Assembly: GCA_028718125.1 (NCBI GenBank) | Contig: JAQUMN010000012.1 | Location: 37,607-101,606 of the forward strand | Reading direction: 5' to 3' | Source: Kiritimatiellia bacterium | GTDB lineage: Bacteria > Verrucomicrobiota > Kiritimatiellia > JAAZAB01 | Length of the DNA stretch: 64,000 nt | Shown: piece after piece, positions 36,369 to 45,855 of the stretch | Numbering within the stretch: the stretch's first letter is position 1 | Layout of the letters: each line of letters begins with the position of its first letter | Notes under the pieces: generated by a model | What the model was told of the DNA's origin: nothing | Database searches by the model: none | The model's input: only the letters and a program-made list of their open reading frames with translations | Position numbers and translations under genes: made by a program

Positions 36369-36805
36369 CACTCAAGCATCCATCGCATTCGAAGGCCATG
36401 CTCTGGGGCGCAGGGGCTGCCGCGGGGGTTGTGATCCTGTTGGTGGGGTTTTCGATCCGATCTCTGGTGATGCTCTTTGTTGAGACCCGGCAGGCCGGCG
36501 TTGCCGCGGTGGCGGAGGAAATGCGGGATGCAGGCGCTGATAACGGCGAACAAGGCACGAGCAATTGTGAGCAGGAAGCAGCGTCCGTTACGGCGCCGTC
36601 GGCTGCGCCGGCGGACCAGGTTTATCCCCCGCAAGCATCATCGGAATTCGTCGTGGATTATCAGGCGCTCCGCGAACGCGAAGCCGGACGCAAGGAGATG
36701 ATCGAAACCCTCCGGGAGATAGCTCAAAAAAATCCGGAATCAGGCTATGCAATGACGGAGGAACAGCGCCGTAAATTCGAGCAATCGAGCGCGTCTTTCC
36801 AGTGA
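36365..36805 (+). CDS. Small single-span membrane protein, end of pseudopilin operon 1
   Basis: A 146-residue protein with one membrane helix (about 12-37) and a Glu/Ala/Gln-rich tail ending in a charged helix. I do not recognise a family. It overlaps the PilX-like gene by 4 bases, so it is part of the operon. By position it might be a pilus-assembly accessory protein, which is inference. Confidence 0.72.
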   Translation: MTLKHPSHSKAMLWGAGAAAGVVILLVGFSIRSLVMLFVETRQAGVAAVAEEMRDAGADNGEQGTSNCEQEAASVTAPSAAPADQVYPPQASSEFVVDYQALREREAGRKEMIETLREIAQKNPESGYAMTEEQRRKFEQSSASFQ

Positions 36806-36897
36806 GGTGAAAAAGGCATGGCGAGGGTTCCGCGCAACGCGGGGCAAGCGTTCTTATTTACCACGCCCAAGCGTGGAGCTGGAATCCGGTTTCTTTC

Positions 36898-36970
36898 TGT
36901 CATTCCCGTGCAAACGGGAATCCAATCCCGTCATGGCTGCTTCCGGATTCCCGCGTTCGCGGGAATGACA
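36898..36970. terminator. Hairpin repeat between convergent pseudopilin operons
   Basis: TGTCATTCCCGTGCAAACGG and its inverse (...CGCGTTCGCGGGAATGACA) form a long imperfect inverted repeat with two nested GC hairpins. This repeat type is common in bacteria. Sitting between two convergent operons, it could stop transcription from both sides. Confidence 0.5.
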
Positions 36971-37050
36971 TGTCGTCAATCAATCCGGATCAGGTCGGGA
37001 ATGACAGGAAACATTCAGCCCCTACGTGACAGAGGGGTTGTGGCTTTACT

Positions 37051-38151
37051 TCATTTCAGCCATCCGCCGCAAATCACTTCAGGAGGCACTTCCGGGTTGA
37101 GGGGGTCCCAGGCCGGATAGCCGGTGGTGGCGGGGTTGATGGTGACATAGTTGCGGATATCCGTGAACCCGCCGGCGATTACGCCGCCGTTGATGGTGCA
37201 TTTGTTGCGAATGATGATATTCACCTTGGCATACATGACGCCGTTAAATGTCCCCTTGTTGTCCAGGTCGATGGTTCCGGTGCTGAGCAGGGAGGGCATA
37301 TTGAGATTGTCGGGGAACGGGGCCTGGGTGAAATTGTTGTTTACATTGATATTGCCGTTGGCGACGATGGTGCCGGTAAACGTGCCGCCGTTGATGGTCA
37401 AATCGCCGTTGACATACAAGATGCCGTTGGTTGCCGGCTGCTCGAGATTAGCGCTGTGCAGGATTTGATTGCCCTCCAGGTAAGTGCCGCCATTGTTTGC
37501 CAGATACAGATAGCTGTCGAAATTAAACGGCCCCGCGGGAGGAATGGGTGAAAGCGGCTGGTGGGAAAGTCCGGCGTCGGATGGAGTCACCTCGCCGCCG
37601 GAGGTGATGTAGCCGCTGACCGTGCCGGCGCCCAGGTTAATATCGCTGTTGGCATGCACGTTGCCGTTCACCTGGTATGCTCCCGTTTCCAAAGTGATCA
37701 CTCCGTCAGACAGGATGGCGGAGTTAGTGTCATAGAGCTCGTTCCAGTGCGTTTGGAGCGTGCCGCAGAGTTCCATGATTGTCCGGTTGGAAGCCTCCAT
37801 ATAAATGCCGTCGCTGGTGATGAGCACATTGCCATTCGTCTGCGGCTGGGTCGTTACAAAGTAAGTGCCGTTGGAAGACAAGGATCCAACACAGGCGTTG
37901 CTCTCCCAAAACGTATAGTTGGTGCCGAGCTTGGCGATCATGTCGGCTATCCCGGCTTCCGCCAGCGCTTGGGCCTGCGCATAATGGACTGTGCGATGAA
38001 TCCGGTGCATGGACTGCCGCGACAAAACCACCATGGTGACTCCGGCCAGCATAAGAATCAGCGAGATGCCGAGAACGGCGAGCAACGCCGAGCCTGTCGT
38101 ATCCCGGGTATGCTGCGGCTGTTTCCGGTTTTCAGGACGCTGTTCTTTCAT
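37051..38151 (-). CDS. PilX-like protein with repetitive beta passenger, operon 2
   Basis: A 366-residue protein. A hydrophobic helix (ALLAVLGISLILMLAGVTMV) and AQAQALAEAGIADMI at the N-terminus match PilX-type minor pilins. The rest resembles the polymer-forming right-handed repeat class, with steps such as GNVHANSDINLG, GDLTINGGTF and NGNINVNNNF. It is the third gene of operon 2, the same rank as its counterpart in operon 1. Confidence 0.82.
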   Translation of the reverse strand: MKEQRPENRKQPQHTRDTTGSALLAVLGISLILMLAGVTMVVLSRQSMHRIHRTVHYAQAQALAEAGIADMIAKLGTNYTFWESNACVGSLSSNGTYFVTTQPQTNGNVLITSDGIYMEASNRTIMELCGTLQTHWNELYDTNSAILSDGVITLETGAYQVNGNVHANSDINLGAGTVSGYITSGGEVTPSDAGLSHQPLSPIPPAGPFNFDSYLYLANNGGTYLEGNQILHSANLEQPATNGILYVNGDLTINGGTFTGTIVANGNINVNNNFTQAPFPDNLNMPSLLSTGTIDLDNKGTFNGVMYAKVNIIIRNKCTINGGVIAGGFTDIRNYVTINPATTGYPAWDPLNPEVPPEVICGGWLK

Positions 38152-38166
38152 GGCGCGCTCCGGTCT

Positions 38167-40227
38167 TTATTTATTCGTGTTCAACGGACGGACTTCCATG
38201 GTTCCTGTCGCTGTATTGGTTCCATAGGGGCCCCGCTTGAATATCTCCATTTCGATCTCCAGGCCTTTGACAAATGACTGCCCATCCACCGTGGCGCTGA
38301 CGATGCCATAGTCCGGGCCTTTGGCGAAATCAACCTGCAAGTCCACCAGCCCCGTCGGCGCATCCCAGTCAATGGTGACATCCCGCAAAACGGCGGTGTT
38401 CGTGTGGCTGCCTGATGCGGAAAACAGGGCCTGGTACTGAAAATAGCGGCCTGGCGGGAGGCTGGCAGCGTCGGCCATCCACGCGCTGGCGTCGCTCAGG
38501 TTCGAGTTGTCGCCGCTTCGGACCAGGACGTCAAGATCCGCGTCCGTATGCGTTGGCCCTTCGGTCCAATGAATGCTGCGGTAGTCGGGAGCGGCAAGTT
38601 GCGTATCAAAAATGCCGGAACAATACATGCCGTTGGACGGATACCGCACCTCCAGCGCGCTCACCCCGACAATCATTTTGGTCATCACCCCACCCAAGGC
38701 GGATAAATTAATGCTGCTGTTGGTCCAACCCTGCGCCTTGTTGAAAATTTCAGAACCCGTATACAGATCGAACTGGACTAAGTAATTATTTGCCCGGTCA
38801 ATGACGTAGTTTGCAACCCAGTCGCTGTTGGCGGGTGCGCCGGGCATGATTTTCTTGCTGGGAATGCCGCTGAAATACAGGTCGGCGGTTGTACCCGGCA
38901 CGGGGGTAGTTCCGGATAATTGCCGTGAGATCTTGGCGTTGCCAATGTAAAGACTGCCGTTGGTCCCGGCTTCGAACAGCACCCGGACACCTACGCCGTT
39001 CATGCTGATTGTTGCGTTCGAGTTGGTGCCTCCGTAAATGATGTTGACAACCGCCGGCGTGGTGTTTGACACGTCAACGGAGCCGATCGTTCCATCTGTG
39101 CATCCGGCGGCAGTCCAGGTTGTGCCTTTTTTCATGGCAATGACGATATCGGGGATGAACGGGTCGCTGGAAATAAAACTGATGTCGGTTTTACGGGTAA
39201 CGTTGCTGGCGATGATGCCCGGGGGGGCGTCGAAATTGGCGTCGCACCAGAGGTCGTTTTGAGCCACAAGCGTGATGCTGTTGCTGAGGGCGGCACCGGC
39301 ATAAATCAACTGGCAGTTGCCGCTCCAGGAGGCGCCGTTGCTGGACATGTCCTCGGCTGCGAGCGAACCGCCGGAAAGCGCATAGGTATAATAGGGGCTT
39401 GCCGGATGCCCGTTGGCCGGCAGGTAAATCTCGCCTTCGCGCGGGCTGGCGCTCGGGCTCAGAGAAAACTTGTCAAGGCCGACCTTGTAGCCGGTGGTGT
39501 TGCTTGGGTTTCGGCCCTCAATGGTGAATTTCAGGCTGTGATTGCCGTTGCTGAGCACTGCGCTTCCCCAGTTGAATGTCTGGGCCTTGCAGTAGGAGGG
39601 CGCATAACCATCAAACATGATTCCGGGCGGCCGGATCTTCAGGTTCACGAGATTCTGGAAAACGACTTGTTCGGAAACGCTTTCACCCGCCAGGCAAGCG
39701 GAAGTGGTATTGCCCTGAACCACGCTCTGCAGTTGTGCATAAAGATCGCTTGGCGTGACGTTGGTGTATCGTGGGCTGAATACCGCGCGACGGAGCTGGT
39801 CCGGATCGCCCGGGAGGACATGATAAATGATCGTTTGGGTCCACTTGATCTTGCCGGTGCTTTCATCCCGGACGAGCAGGCCATCGGCGTCCACCGTGGA
39901 GATTGGAAAACTGATGGCGGTGTATTCGGAAGCCTTGGCGGGATAGAAGGCCATCAGCCCGATGCCCACGCTGGAAAGGCGCAGGTCTTGACGGATGCGT
40001 TCCATGGCGCCCTCGAGGTCAATGTTGATTTCGTTTTTAACGGCTTCGGCCTGCCATGACCGCAATCCGTAGATAAATGTGGAAAGCGCGCCGGTAATTA
40101 CCAGCACGGTAATCGTGACGGCAACCATCACCTCGGCCAAAGTGAAGCCCCGAGGAGGACGGACGCCAGAAGACAGACGTCGGACGTCGGTCTGTTCAAA
40201 CGCTCGGAGCTTTGTATGATCGCGCAT
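38167..40227 (-). CDS. Large prepilin-like protein (GspJ/PilW type) with C-terminal extension, operon 2
   Basis: A 686-residue protein, much longer than normal GspJ (about 200). A 27-residue leader ends in PPRG before FTLAEVMVAVTITVLVITGA, so here the residue before cleavage is Gly. The central and C-terminal parts are beta-rich and Ser/Thr/Asn-rich, perhaps an adhesin-like or carbohydrate-binding region. Part of the leader (TDVRRLSSGVR) is encoded by a GACGTC-type intergenic repeat. Confidence 0.83.
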   Translation of the reverse strand: MRDHTKLRAFEQTDVRRLSSGVRPPRGFTLAEVMVAVTITVLVITGALSTFIYGLRSWQAEAVKNEINIDLEGAMERIRQDLRLSSVGIGLMAFYPAKASEYTAISFPISTVDADGLLVRDESTGKIKWTQTIIYHVLPGDPDQLRRAVFSPRYTNVTPSDLYAQLQSVVQGNTTSACLAGESVSEQVVFQNLVNLKIRPPGIMFDGYAPSYCKAQTFNWGSAVLSNGNHSLKFTIEGRNPSNTTGYKVGLDKFSLSPSASPREGEIYLPANGHPASPYYTYALSGGSLAAEDMSSNGASWSGNCQLIYAGAALSNSITLVAQNDLWCDANFDAPPGIIASNVTRKTDISFISSDPFIPDIVIAMKKGTTWTAAGCTDGTIGSVDVSNTTPAVVNIIYGGTNSNATISMNGVGVRVLFEAGTNGSLYIGNAKISRQLSGTTPVPGTTADLYFSGIPSKKIMPGAPANSDWVANYVIDRANNYLVQFDLYTGSEIFNKAQGWTNSSINLSALGGVMTKMIVGVSALEVRYPSNGMYCSGIFDTQLAAPDYRSIHWTEGPTHTDADLDVLVRSGDNSNLSDASAWMADAASLPPGRYFQYQALFSASGSHTNTAVLRDVTIDWDAPTGLVDLQVDFAKGPDYGIVSATVDGQSFVKGLEIEMEIFKRGPYGTNTATGTMEVRPLNTNK

Positions 40228-40258
40228 AATTATCCCCTACAGCCTATCCACCTTTTAA

Positions 40259-40717
40259 TTACATCTTGTCGGTTATCAGAGTGCTCAGTTCCACCGGTTT
40301 GGTGCTCATATTTCGTTGCGCGTCGGGATAATATACCTGGACCGTGATCTGGAGCAAATTGGGCGTCCCATTGGTGAAAGCAGACACAATTGTCGTTCGT
40401 CGATATATGCCTGAGGAGTCAACCTTTCCCTTGCCATCAACCTGGACCTGGTTTTCGTTTATGAGTAAAAGGCTGCTGTATGCGAATTCCGAGGCGCGTT
40501 GAATCCGGTTCCGGGCAATGGTCATGGCCTTGTAGTAATCACAGGCCAATTGTTGTGAGCGCATGGAAGCAATTGCCGAATTCATAAAAAAAATACAGAA
40601 TATGACAAAGATAACACTGCAAACCATCACTTCAACCAGCGTGTATCCGCCTCGCGGACGGCTAAATCCGCCAACCGGCCGGACAAGCCCAACGGTTCTC
40701 CATAATTTATTAATCAT
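40259..40717 (-). CDS. Prepilin-like minor pseudopilin (GspI/PilV type), operon 2
   Basis: A 152-residue pseudopilin with a 24-residue leader ending PRGG before YTLVEVMVCSVIFVIF. An AGGAAG Shine-Dalgarno precedes the ATG. It opens operon 2, with 31 bases to the next gene. Confidence 0.84.
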   Translation of the reverse strand: MINKLWRTVGLVRPVGGFSRPRGGYTLVEVMVCSVIFVIFCIFFMNSAIASMRSQQLACDYYKAMTIARNRIQRASEFAYSSLLLINENQVQVDGKGKVDSSGIYRRTTIVSAFTNGTPNLLQITVQVYYPDAQRNMSTKPVELSTLITDKM

Positions 40718-41041
40718 AGCTTCCTAAGCTTTTGAGTGCAAAACACGTTGATTATTAGTTAGCATTAACCATGCCGTATTCATAATATGGCAAAAGAAAT
40801 AATGATGCAAGTTGAGATCGAGAGCGGTTTGAAACTGTGAAAGAGCCATAGTCCCGAAGCTTTTCCCTCTTTGCCAAGGCTTTTGTCTTTGCCGGGGCCC
40901 TGATAGCCTTTGGCGCCGCCGTAGTCCCGGCAAGCTTCGCCGGACAAGTCGCACAGGGCAGTTCACGCTCGGGAGAACGATGGGTTTAGTCGGGACATTA
41001 GTTCCAATATTGCCAAATATGAGAACTGCATTGGTAACTAT
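40718..41041. other. Gene-free gap upstream of pseudopilin operon 2
   Basis: This 324-base stretch has no gene. The half next to the pilin gene is A/T-rich and probably holds its promoter, though I could not pick a convincing -35/-10 pair. The other half has a short CCGGC/GCCGG stem (40928-40942) in a sequence resembling GCGAAGC-type hairpin repeats. Confidence 0.55.
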
Positions 41042-41761
41042 TCAGCGCCTGCCGCCAGTCAAAGGTATGTTTTGCAGGGCTTGGCGCGCGGCGGATTGCT
41101 GGGCATCCCGCTTGCAGGAGCCCTGGCCGGCGCCGCTAACCTTGCCTGCGATGGCGACTTCCACCGTGAAAACGCGGGCGTGGGGTGGTCCTTCCTGCTT
41201 AACCAGGCGATAGTTAGGATTGGTTTTCCAGTGTTGTTGCGCCAGCACCTGCAGGTGCCCCTTGGGATTGTCGCCCCAGTTGTCGTCGGGATGAATTTCA
41301 ATTTGCGCCACGAACAGTCTTTCAAATATTTTACGCACGGCTTTCAAGTCCCCGTCCAGGTAGGCAGCCCCCAGGATGGCCTCCATGGCGTCGGTAATAT
41401 TGGAATCCCGTTGGTGGCCCCCCGAAGCCTTTTCGCCTTTACCCAGCTGAATGTCGTCGCCAAGGTCAATGGAAGCGCCAATGCGCGCCAGCGCTTTACC
41501 GCTTGTCAGGCGACTGCGCAGGCAGGTCAACGGACCTTCCTCGATATCCGGATACAGGCGGAACAGGTAATCACTGGCCACCAGGCCCAGGGCGGAATCG
41601 CCCAGGAACTCCAGCCGCTGGTTGTCGTTTCGGATATCGGCGCTTTCATAGCGGAAAGACCGGTGCATTAGCGCGTTGGCCAGCAGGTCCTTTTTGCGGA
41701 AAGTATAGCCGAGGCGTTTCTCCAGCGGCCGGTATGGATTTTTTTTGAAGAATATTTTCAT
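41042..41761 (-). CDS. rnc: Ribonuclease III
   Basis: Cleaves double-stranded RNA in rRNA maturation and decay. The 239-residue protein has the catalytic signature NQRLEFLGDSAL near 46-57, then DAMEAILGAAYLD. The C-terminal double-stranded RNA-binding domain ends with a KRDAQQSAARQAL helix. The length is normal. It is transcribed on the minus strand, alone. Confidence 0.96.
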   Translation of the reverse strand: MKIFFKKNPYRPLEKRLGYTFRKKDLLANALMHRSFRYESADIRNDNQRLEFLGDSALGLVASDYLFRLYPDIEEGPLTCLRSRLTSGKALARIGASIDLGDDIQLGKGEKASGGHQRDSNITDAMEAILGAAYLDGDLKAVRKIFERLFVAQIEIHPDDNWGDNPKGHLQVLAQQHWKTNPNYRLVKQEGPPHARVFTVEVAIAGKVSGAGQGSCKRDAQQSAARQALQNIPLTGGRR

Positions 41762-41793
41762 GTTGATTCATCAATCAAAACGGTGCGGCAAAA

Positions 41794-41879
41794 TTAACCG
41801 CAAAGAACGCAAAGATCGCAGAGAAAATAGAACCTGTTTTTATTGCACCTTTGTGTTCTCTGCGTTCTTTGCGGTTGAA
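41794..41879. repeat. Long hairpin repeat (AACCGCAAAGAACGC type), copy 3
   Basis: TTAACCGCAAAGAACGCAAA on the left is mirrored by GCGTTCTTTGCGGTTGAA on the right. The right arm encodes the last residues of the GxxExxY protein. A half copy lies at the other end of that gene (42312-42339). Confidence 0.8.
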
Positions 41880-42283
41880 CATTCCGCTGCGGTTGTGCTT
41901 CGGTTTATCGATTCTGACCAGGCATATTTACGGATTTCGAACTTATAGGAGCCGAAATTGATCAATAAGCCATGTTCACAACGAGCAGATTTGAGATAAT
42001 CGAGAATTCGAGCCGTATGCTCGTCAGCCAATGCCCTTGCCGTTTTTAACTCAATTACCAGACAGTTCTCAACAAAGAGGTCGGCATAATAATCCCCAAG
42101 TAGCGTTCCGTCTTCATCGAACACTTGAATAGGATGTTGTTGTTTGCTGTCCAACCTGGCCTTCCGCAAACAATGGCCGAGTGCATTCTCATAAACATTT
42201 TCCAAATGCCCGTGCCCGTGATAGGCGTGAATATCATACGCAATCTGACGCACCTGATCGCATAGCGCTTTCATGTCTTTCAT
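41840..42283 (-). CDS. GxxExxY protein
   Basis: A 147-residue member of the GxxExxY family, named after the motif seen here as GHLENVYENAL near 25-35. IELKTARAL is consistent with the PD-(D/E)XK-like fold proposed for the family. The function is unknown. The last dozen residues (STAKNAENTKVQ) are encoded by the arm of a hairpin repeat. The gene is enclosed by copies of that repeat, as if gene and repeat had moved together. Confidence 0.87.
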   Translation of the reverse strand: MKDMKALCDQVRQIAYDIHAYHGHGHLENVYENALGHCLRKARLDSKQQHPIQVFDEDGTLLGDYYADLFVENCLVIELKTARALADEHTARILDYLKSARCEHGLLINFGSYKFEIRKYAWSESINRSTTAAECSTAKNAENTKVQ

Positions 42284-42311
42284 CGCCTTTGCCCTCCGGT
42301 AATTTTTAATT

Positions 42312-42339
42312 TGCGATCTTTGCGTTCTTTGCGGTTAAC
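42312..42339. repeat. Half copy of the AACCGCAAAGAACGC repeat
   Basis: Contains GATCTTTGCGTTCTTTGCGG followed by TTAACATTCCG. The same words, in the same orientation, occur at 41863-41884, so the GxxExxY gene lies between direct copies. Confidence 0.7.
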
Positions 42340-42361
42340 ATTCCGTTCGAATTGTTGGTTT

Positions 42362-43249
42362 TCATGCGCGCGGGTGGAATTGTTCGTGAATGGCTTTTAA
42401 CCTGGATTGGTCAATGTGCGTGTAAATCTGCGTCGTGGCGATATCGGCATGCCCCAGCATTTCCTGAATGATCCGGAGCGGCGCGCCGTTATGCAACAGG
42501 TGGCTGGCAAAAGAATGCCGCAAGGTGTGCGGGCTGATGGGTTTGACAATCCCCGCCTTGTGGGCATACTTTTTTACCATTTTCCAGATGCTTTTACGGC
42601 TGAACGCTTTCCCGGCGCGCGTTAAAAACACGACTCGATTGAGCGGGTCGGCGGTTAGCAGCGGACGCACCTGTTCCAGGTATCGGGTCAACACTGCGCC
42701 GGATTTTTCCGAAAATGGTACGACCCGTTCTTTCTGCCCTTTACCCACGCATCGCAGGTACCCGGCGTCAAAGTGAACGTCATTCAGCGTCAAACCGCAC
42801 AGTTCCGAAACGCGCAAGCCCGTGGCGTAGGCTATTTCCAACAGAGCGCGATCGCGAACGGCCTGCGGTTTATTGCCTTCCGGGGAGGCCAGCAGGCGCT
42901 CAACTTCCTTCAGCGAGAGCGTCGCGGGCAAAATCTTCCAGAGGCGCGGCGACTCCATCACCTCCGTGACGTTCCGGTTGAGCAATCCTTCCTGGTGAAG
43001 GAATCGGAAAAAAATCTTAACGGATACAAACAGGCGTGATATAGAATTCAGACTGAGTTCGTGCTCCTTGGCGTCCATCAGAAAATCCAGGATGTGCTTG
43101 CGCGACACGTTGTTAAGCGTGTTAATCTTGCGTCGTTCCAGGAAATTGACGAATTTATTGAGATCGGCGCGATAGGCCGCCTGCGTGTTGGGGCTTAATC
43201 CCCGCTCGAGAGCGATGTAGTCGATAAATTGGTCGATGAGGGCGTTCAT
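42362..43249 (-). CDS. xerD: Tyrosine recombinase XerD
   Basis: A 295-residue Xer recombinase that resolves chromosome dimers at dif with XerC and FtsK. It has a SAM-like N-terminal domain, then the catalytic residues: Arg in ATGLRVSELCG, HTLRH, and GHADIATTQIYTH with the nucleophile Tyr. The length fits XerD/XerC rather than an integron or phage integrase. No integrated element or att site adjoins it. Confidence 0.93.
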   Translation of the reverse strand: MNALIDQFIDYIALERGLSPNTQAAYRADLNKFVNFLERRKINTLNNVSRKHILDFLMDAKEHELSLNSISRLFVSVKIFFRFLHQEGLLNRNVTEVMESPRLWKILPATLSLKEVERLLASPEGNKPQAVRDRALLEIAYATGLRVSELCGLTLNDVHFDAGYLRCVGKGQKERVVPFSEKSGAVLTRYLEQVRPLLTADPLNRVVFLTRAGKAFSRKSIWKMVKKYAHKAGIVKPISPHTLRHSFASHLLHNGAPLRIIQEMLGHADIATTQIYTHIDQSRLKAIHEQFHPRA

Positions 43250-43460
43250 GCGAAGCATTGCCGATTGCCGATTGCCGATTTCCGATTGCGGAAAAAAAGC
43301 ATATGCAAAACCCTCCGGCGTCGGTGGCGTTGGGTTTTATGTAACTACTCACCACAGAGTGCAGGAACGGATAAGAACCCTGTGTTGTGTCTGGGCTTGT
43401 ACTCCATCAATCATCCGTGTCTATCCGTGTTCATCCGTGGTAAAAAAGTGTTTTCTGCCT

Positions 43461-43784
43461 CTATTTGCACGCCGCGGGCAAGGCCACGACAACATTGGTC
43501 GGGGCGCGGATATCGTTGGCATCAAACCCGGCGCCGGCGATCGTGAACTCAACATTTTTCCGGGCGGTGACCATGGAATCGTAGGTGACGGTCAGCGTGC
43601 GCTGTTCAAAGTCCGGCGTGACGGCCTTGATTCCCGGCTGGCGTATGAAGGCATCCTGAATGATCTGTGCGCAGGCCGGATTTTTCAGGCCGGGCACGGC
43701 CACGACGACCGTACGCATGTCCTGCTTGCGGCATCCCGCCAGGCAAACGATCAGGAGCATGATCGGCAAAAGCATTTTCCACAT
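43461..43784 (-). CDS. Small lipoprotein with heavy-metal-associated-like fold
   Basis: A 107-residue protein with a lipobox (VCLAGC, Cys18). The mature part has the pattern of an HMA domain (VVVAVPGLKNPACAQIIQ, GIKAVTPDFEQRTLTVTYD). Only one Cys is present in place of CxxC, so copper-type binding is doubtful. A GGGGGA site precedes the ATG at 43784. A conserved hypothetical is the safest call. Confidence 0.72.
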   Translation of the reverse strand: MWKMLLPIMLLIVCLAGCRKQDMRTVVVAVPGLKNPACAQIIQDAFIRQPGIKAVTPDFEQRTLTVTYDSMVTARKNVEFTIAGAGFDANDIRAPTNVVVALPAACK

Positions 43785-44007
43785 AAAAGATCCCCCTTCC
43801 ATACGGCGTAATGGGTCAGTGAATGAGGGGGCGTCGATTCCAATGGCCTCAGCAAGCTGAGGCCCTGCGTAGGGCGCTTTCCCCGCATCGCGCCATCCCC
43901 CCCCCCATTCATTGACCGGTTACTGGACAATGCGTTTTTTTTCTGGCCATGGCGCGCTTTTCTTATACACTAATTTCCCCATGGAAATCAATAGAAAGGA
44001 ATAAGCC

Positions 44008-45675
44008 ATGCATAGCAATCTGATAAAACAAGGTGTCGAGCGGGCGCCGCATCGGAGTCTTTTGCGGGCGCTGGGGGTCAAACCGGAGGATCTGGACAAG
44101 CCGTTTATCGGCGTCTGTAATTCGTTTGCCGAAATCATCCCCGGCCACATGCACTTGAACGCCGTTGGGCGCCTGGTATGCCGGCAGATTCGCAAAGCGG
44201 GCGGCATTCCGTTTGAATTCAACACCATCGGCATTTGTGACGGCATCGCCATGGGCCATATGGGCATGAAGTATTCCCTCCCGAGCCGCGACTTGATTGC
44301 CGATTGCGTCGAATCCATGGTGCGGGCCCATTGTTTTGATGCTTTGGTCTGCATTCCCAACTGCGATAAGATTGTACCCGGTATGATCATGGGCGCGTTG
44401 CGGGTCAATGTGCCGACCATCATGGTCAGCGGCGGGCCGATGGCGGCCGGCCGGTCGCAGGATGGCAAAGCCCTTGATCTAATCAGCGTTTTTGAGGGCG
44501 TGGCGGCCTGCCGCAACGGGGCCATCAGCGCGGAGCAGTTGGAAACCATCACGGCGCATGCCTGCCCGGGCTGCGGGTCCTGTTCCGGATTGTTTACCGC
44601 CAACTCCATGAATTGCCTGTGCGAGGCCCTGGGCCTTGCCTTGCCGGGCAATGGCACCGTGCTGGCCATGGATCCCCATCGCCGGTCGCTCTATGCCAAA
44701 ACGGCCAAGCGCATTGTGGAAATGGCCAGGGCCGAAGGGCCGAAACCGCGCGACTTGATCACGGTTTCCGCGCTCGATAACGCCTTTGCCCTGGATATGG
44801 CCATGGGCGGCAGCACAAACACGGTCCTGCATGCACTGGCGATTGCCCATGAAGCCGGCATACGCTATGACCTGAATCGGATCAATGAAATATCCAAACG
44901 CTGCCCGAACATCTGCAAGGTCTCGCCTTCCAGCCCGTATCACATGGAGGACGTTGACCGCGCCGGCGGCATCAGTGCGATCATTAAAACGATCCAGGCC
45001 ATTCCCGGCTTGATCCATCCGGACACCCCCACGGTGACCGGCCGGACGCTCGCGCGCAATGTAAGCCGGGCAAAGGTTTCGGATGCGGCCGTCATCCGGC
45101 CGTTGGACAATCCCTATTCACCGGAAGGGGGCTTGACGATTCTCTGGGGCAACCTGGCGCCGGAAGGCGCCGTGGTCAAAACGGCCGGCGTGGCGCCTTC
45201 AATGCGAACTTTCGAGGGCCGGGCGGTGATCTTTAATTCAGAGGAAGAGGCCGGGGCTGGAATTCTGGCCGGAAAAGTCAAGGCAGGCCATGTGGTGGTG
45301 ATCCGCTACGAAGGTCCGCGGGGCGGACCGGGCATGCAGGAAATGCTGGCGCCCACATCCTATATCATGGGCCAGGGGCTGGGGGAGCAAGTTGCCCTGA
45401 TTACCGATGGGCGCTTCTCGGGCGGGACCCGGGGCGCCTGTATCGGCCACGTTTCCCCGGAAGCCGCCGCGGGCGGCCCCATCGCGCTGCTCCGGGATGG
45501 AGACGCGATCCGCATTGATATTCCCGGTCGTTGCCTGGAAGTGAAGCTGTCCGAAGCCGATCTCCAACGCCGGCGCGCAGAGCTTCCGCCCTATACCCCG
45601 CGGCCTTTGACCGGTTACTTGAAACGCTATGCCGAAAAAGTTGCCAGTGCGGGTAGCGGCGCCGTGTTGATGTAA
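44008..45675 (+). CDS. ilvD: Dihydroxy-acid dehydratase
   Basis: Catalyses the third common step of valine, leucine and isoleucine synthesis. The 555-residue protein has [23 protein letters not shown] and [15 protein letters not shown], which supply the Fe-S ligands, plus GGSTNTVLH and a [11 protein letters not shown] block near the end. The length is normal. No other ilv/leu gene is near. A C10 tract lies about 100 bases upstream of the start. Confidence 0.97.
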   Translation: MHSNLIKQGVERAPHRSLLRALGVKPEDLDKPFIGVCNSFAEIIPGHMHLNAVGRLVCRQIRKAGGIPFEFNTIGICDGIAMGHMGMKYSLPSRDLIADCVESMVRAHCFDALVCIPNCDKIVPGMIMGALRVNVPTIMVSGGPMAAGRSQDGKALDLISVFEGVAACRNGAISAEQLETITAHACPGCGSCSGLFTANSMNCLCEALGLALPGNGTVLAMDPHRRSLYAKTAKRIVEMARAEGPKPRDLITVSALDNAFALDMAMGGSTNTVLHALAIAHEAGIRYDLNRINEISKRCPNICKVSPSSPYHMEDVDRAGGISAIIKTIQAIPGLIHPDTPTVTGRTLARNVSRAKVSDAAVIRPLDNPYSPEGGLTILWGNLAPEGAVVKTAGVAPSMRTFEGRAVIFNSEEEAGAGILAGKVKAGHVVVIRYEGPRGGPGMQEMLAPTSYIMGQGLGEQVALITDGRFSGGTRGACIGHVSPEAAAGGPIALLRDGDAIRIDIPGRCLEVKLSEADLQRRRAELPPYTPRPLTGYLKRYAEKVASAGSGAVLM

Positions 45676-45696
45676 TTCAGCGTCCAGGATTTTCAA

Positions 45697-45838
45697 AGTT
45701 TATTCCCTCTCCTTTGGGAGAGGGTGGGGTGAGGGGCGCGTTTCTCCGCCAAAAGCATATCCGCCTCTGGCAGAAATATACAGGTCCCTCACCCGATCGG
45801 AATCGACCTCTCTCCAGGGAGAGGTGAAACAGTTGCCC
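45697..45838. repeat. CTCTCCC hairpin repeat, copy 2
   Basis: Aligns with 27778-27908, sharing TTTCAAAGT, CTCTCC...GGGAGAGGG, CACCCGATC, GAATCGACCTCTC and AGTTGCC. A CCGCC-type mini-hairpin is inserted near 45745-45775. A third, looser member lies at 63773-63852. Confidence 0.75.
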
Positions 45839-45855
45839 TAGTGGCTATCGGGCTT

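Noticed and set aside
42362..43249. Integrase of a genomic island
   Set aside because: Length and motifs fit housekeeping XerD. There is no adjacent tRNA, att duplication or cargo.
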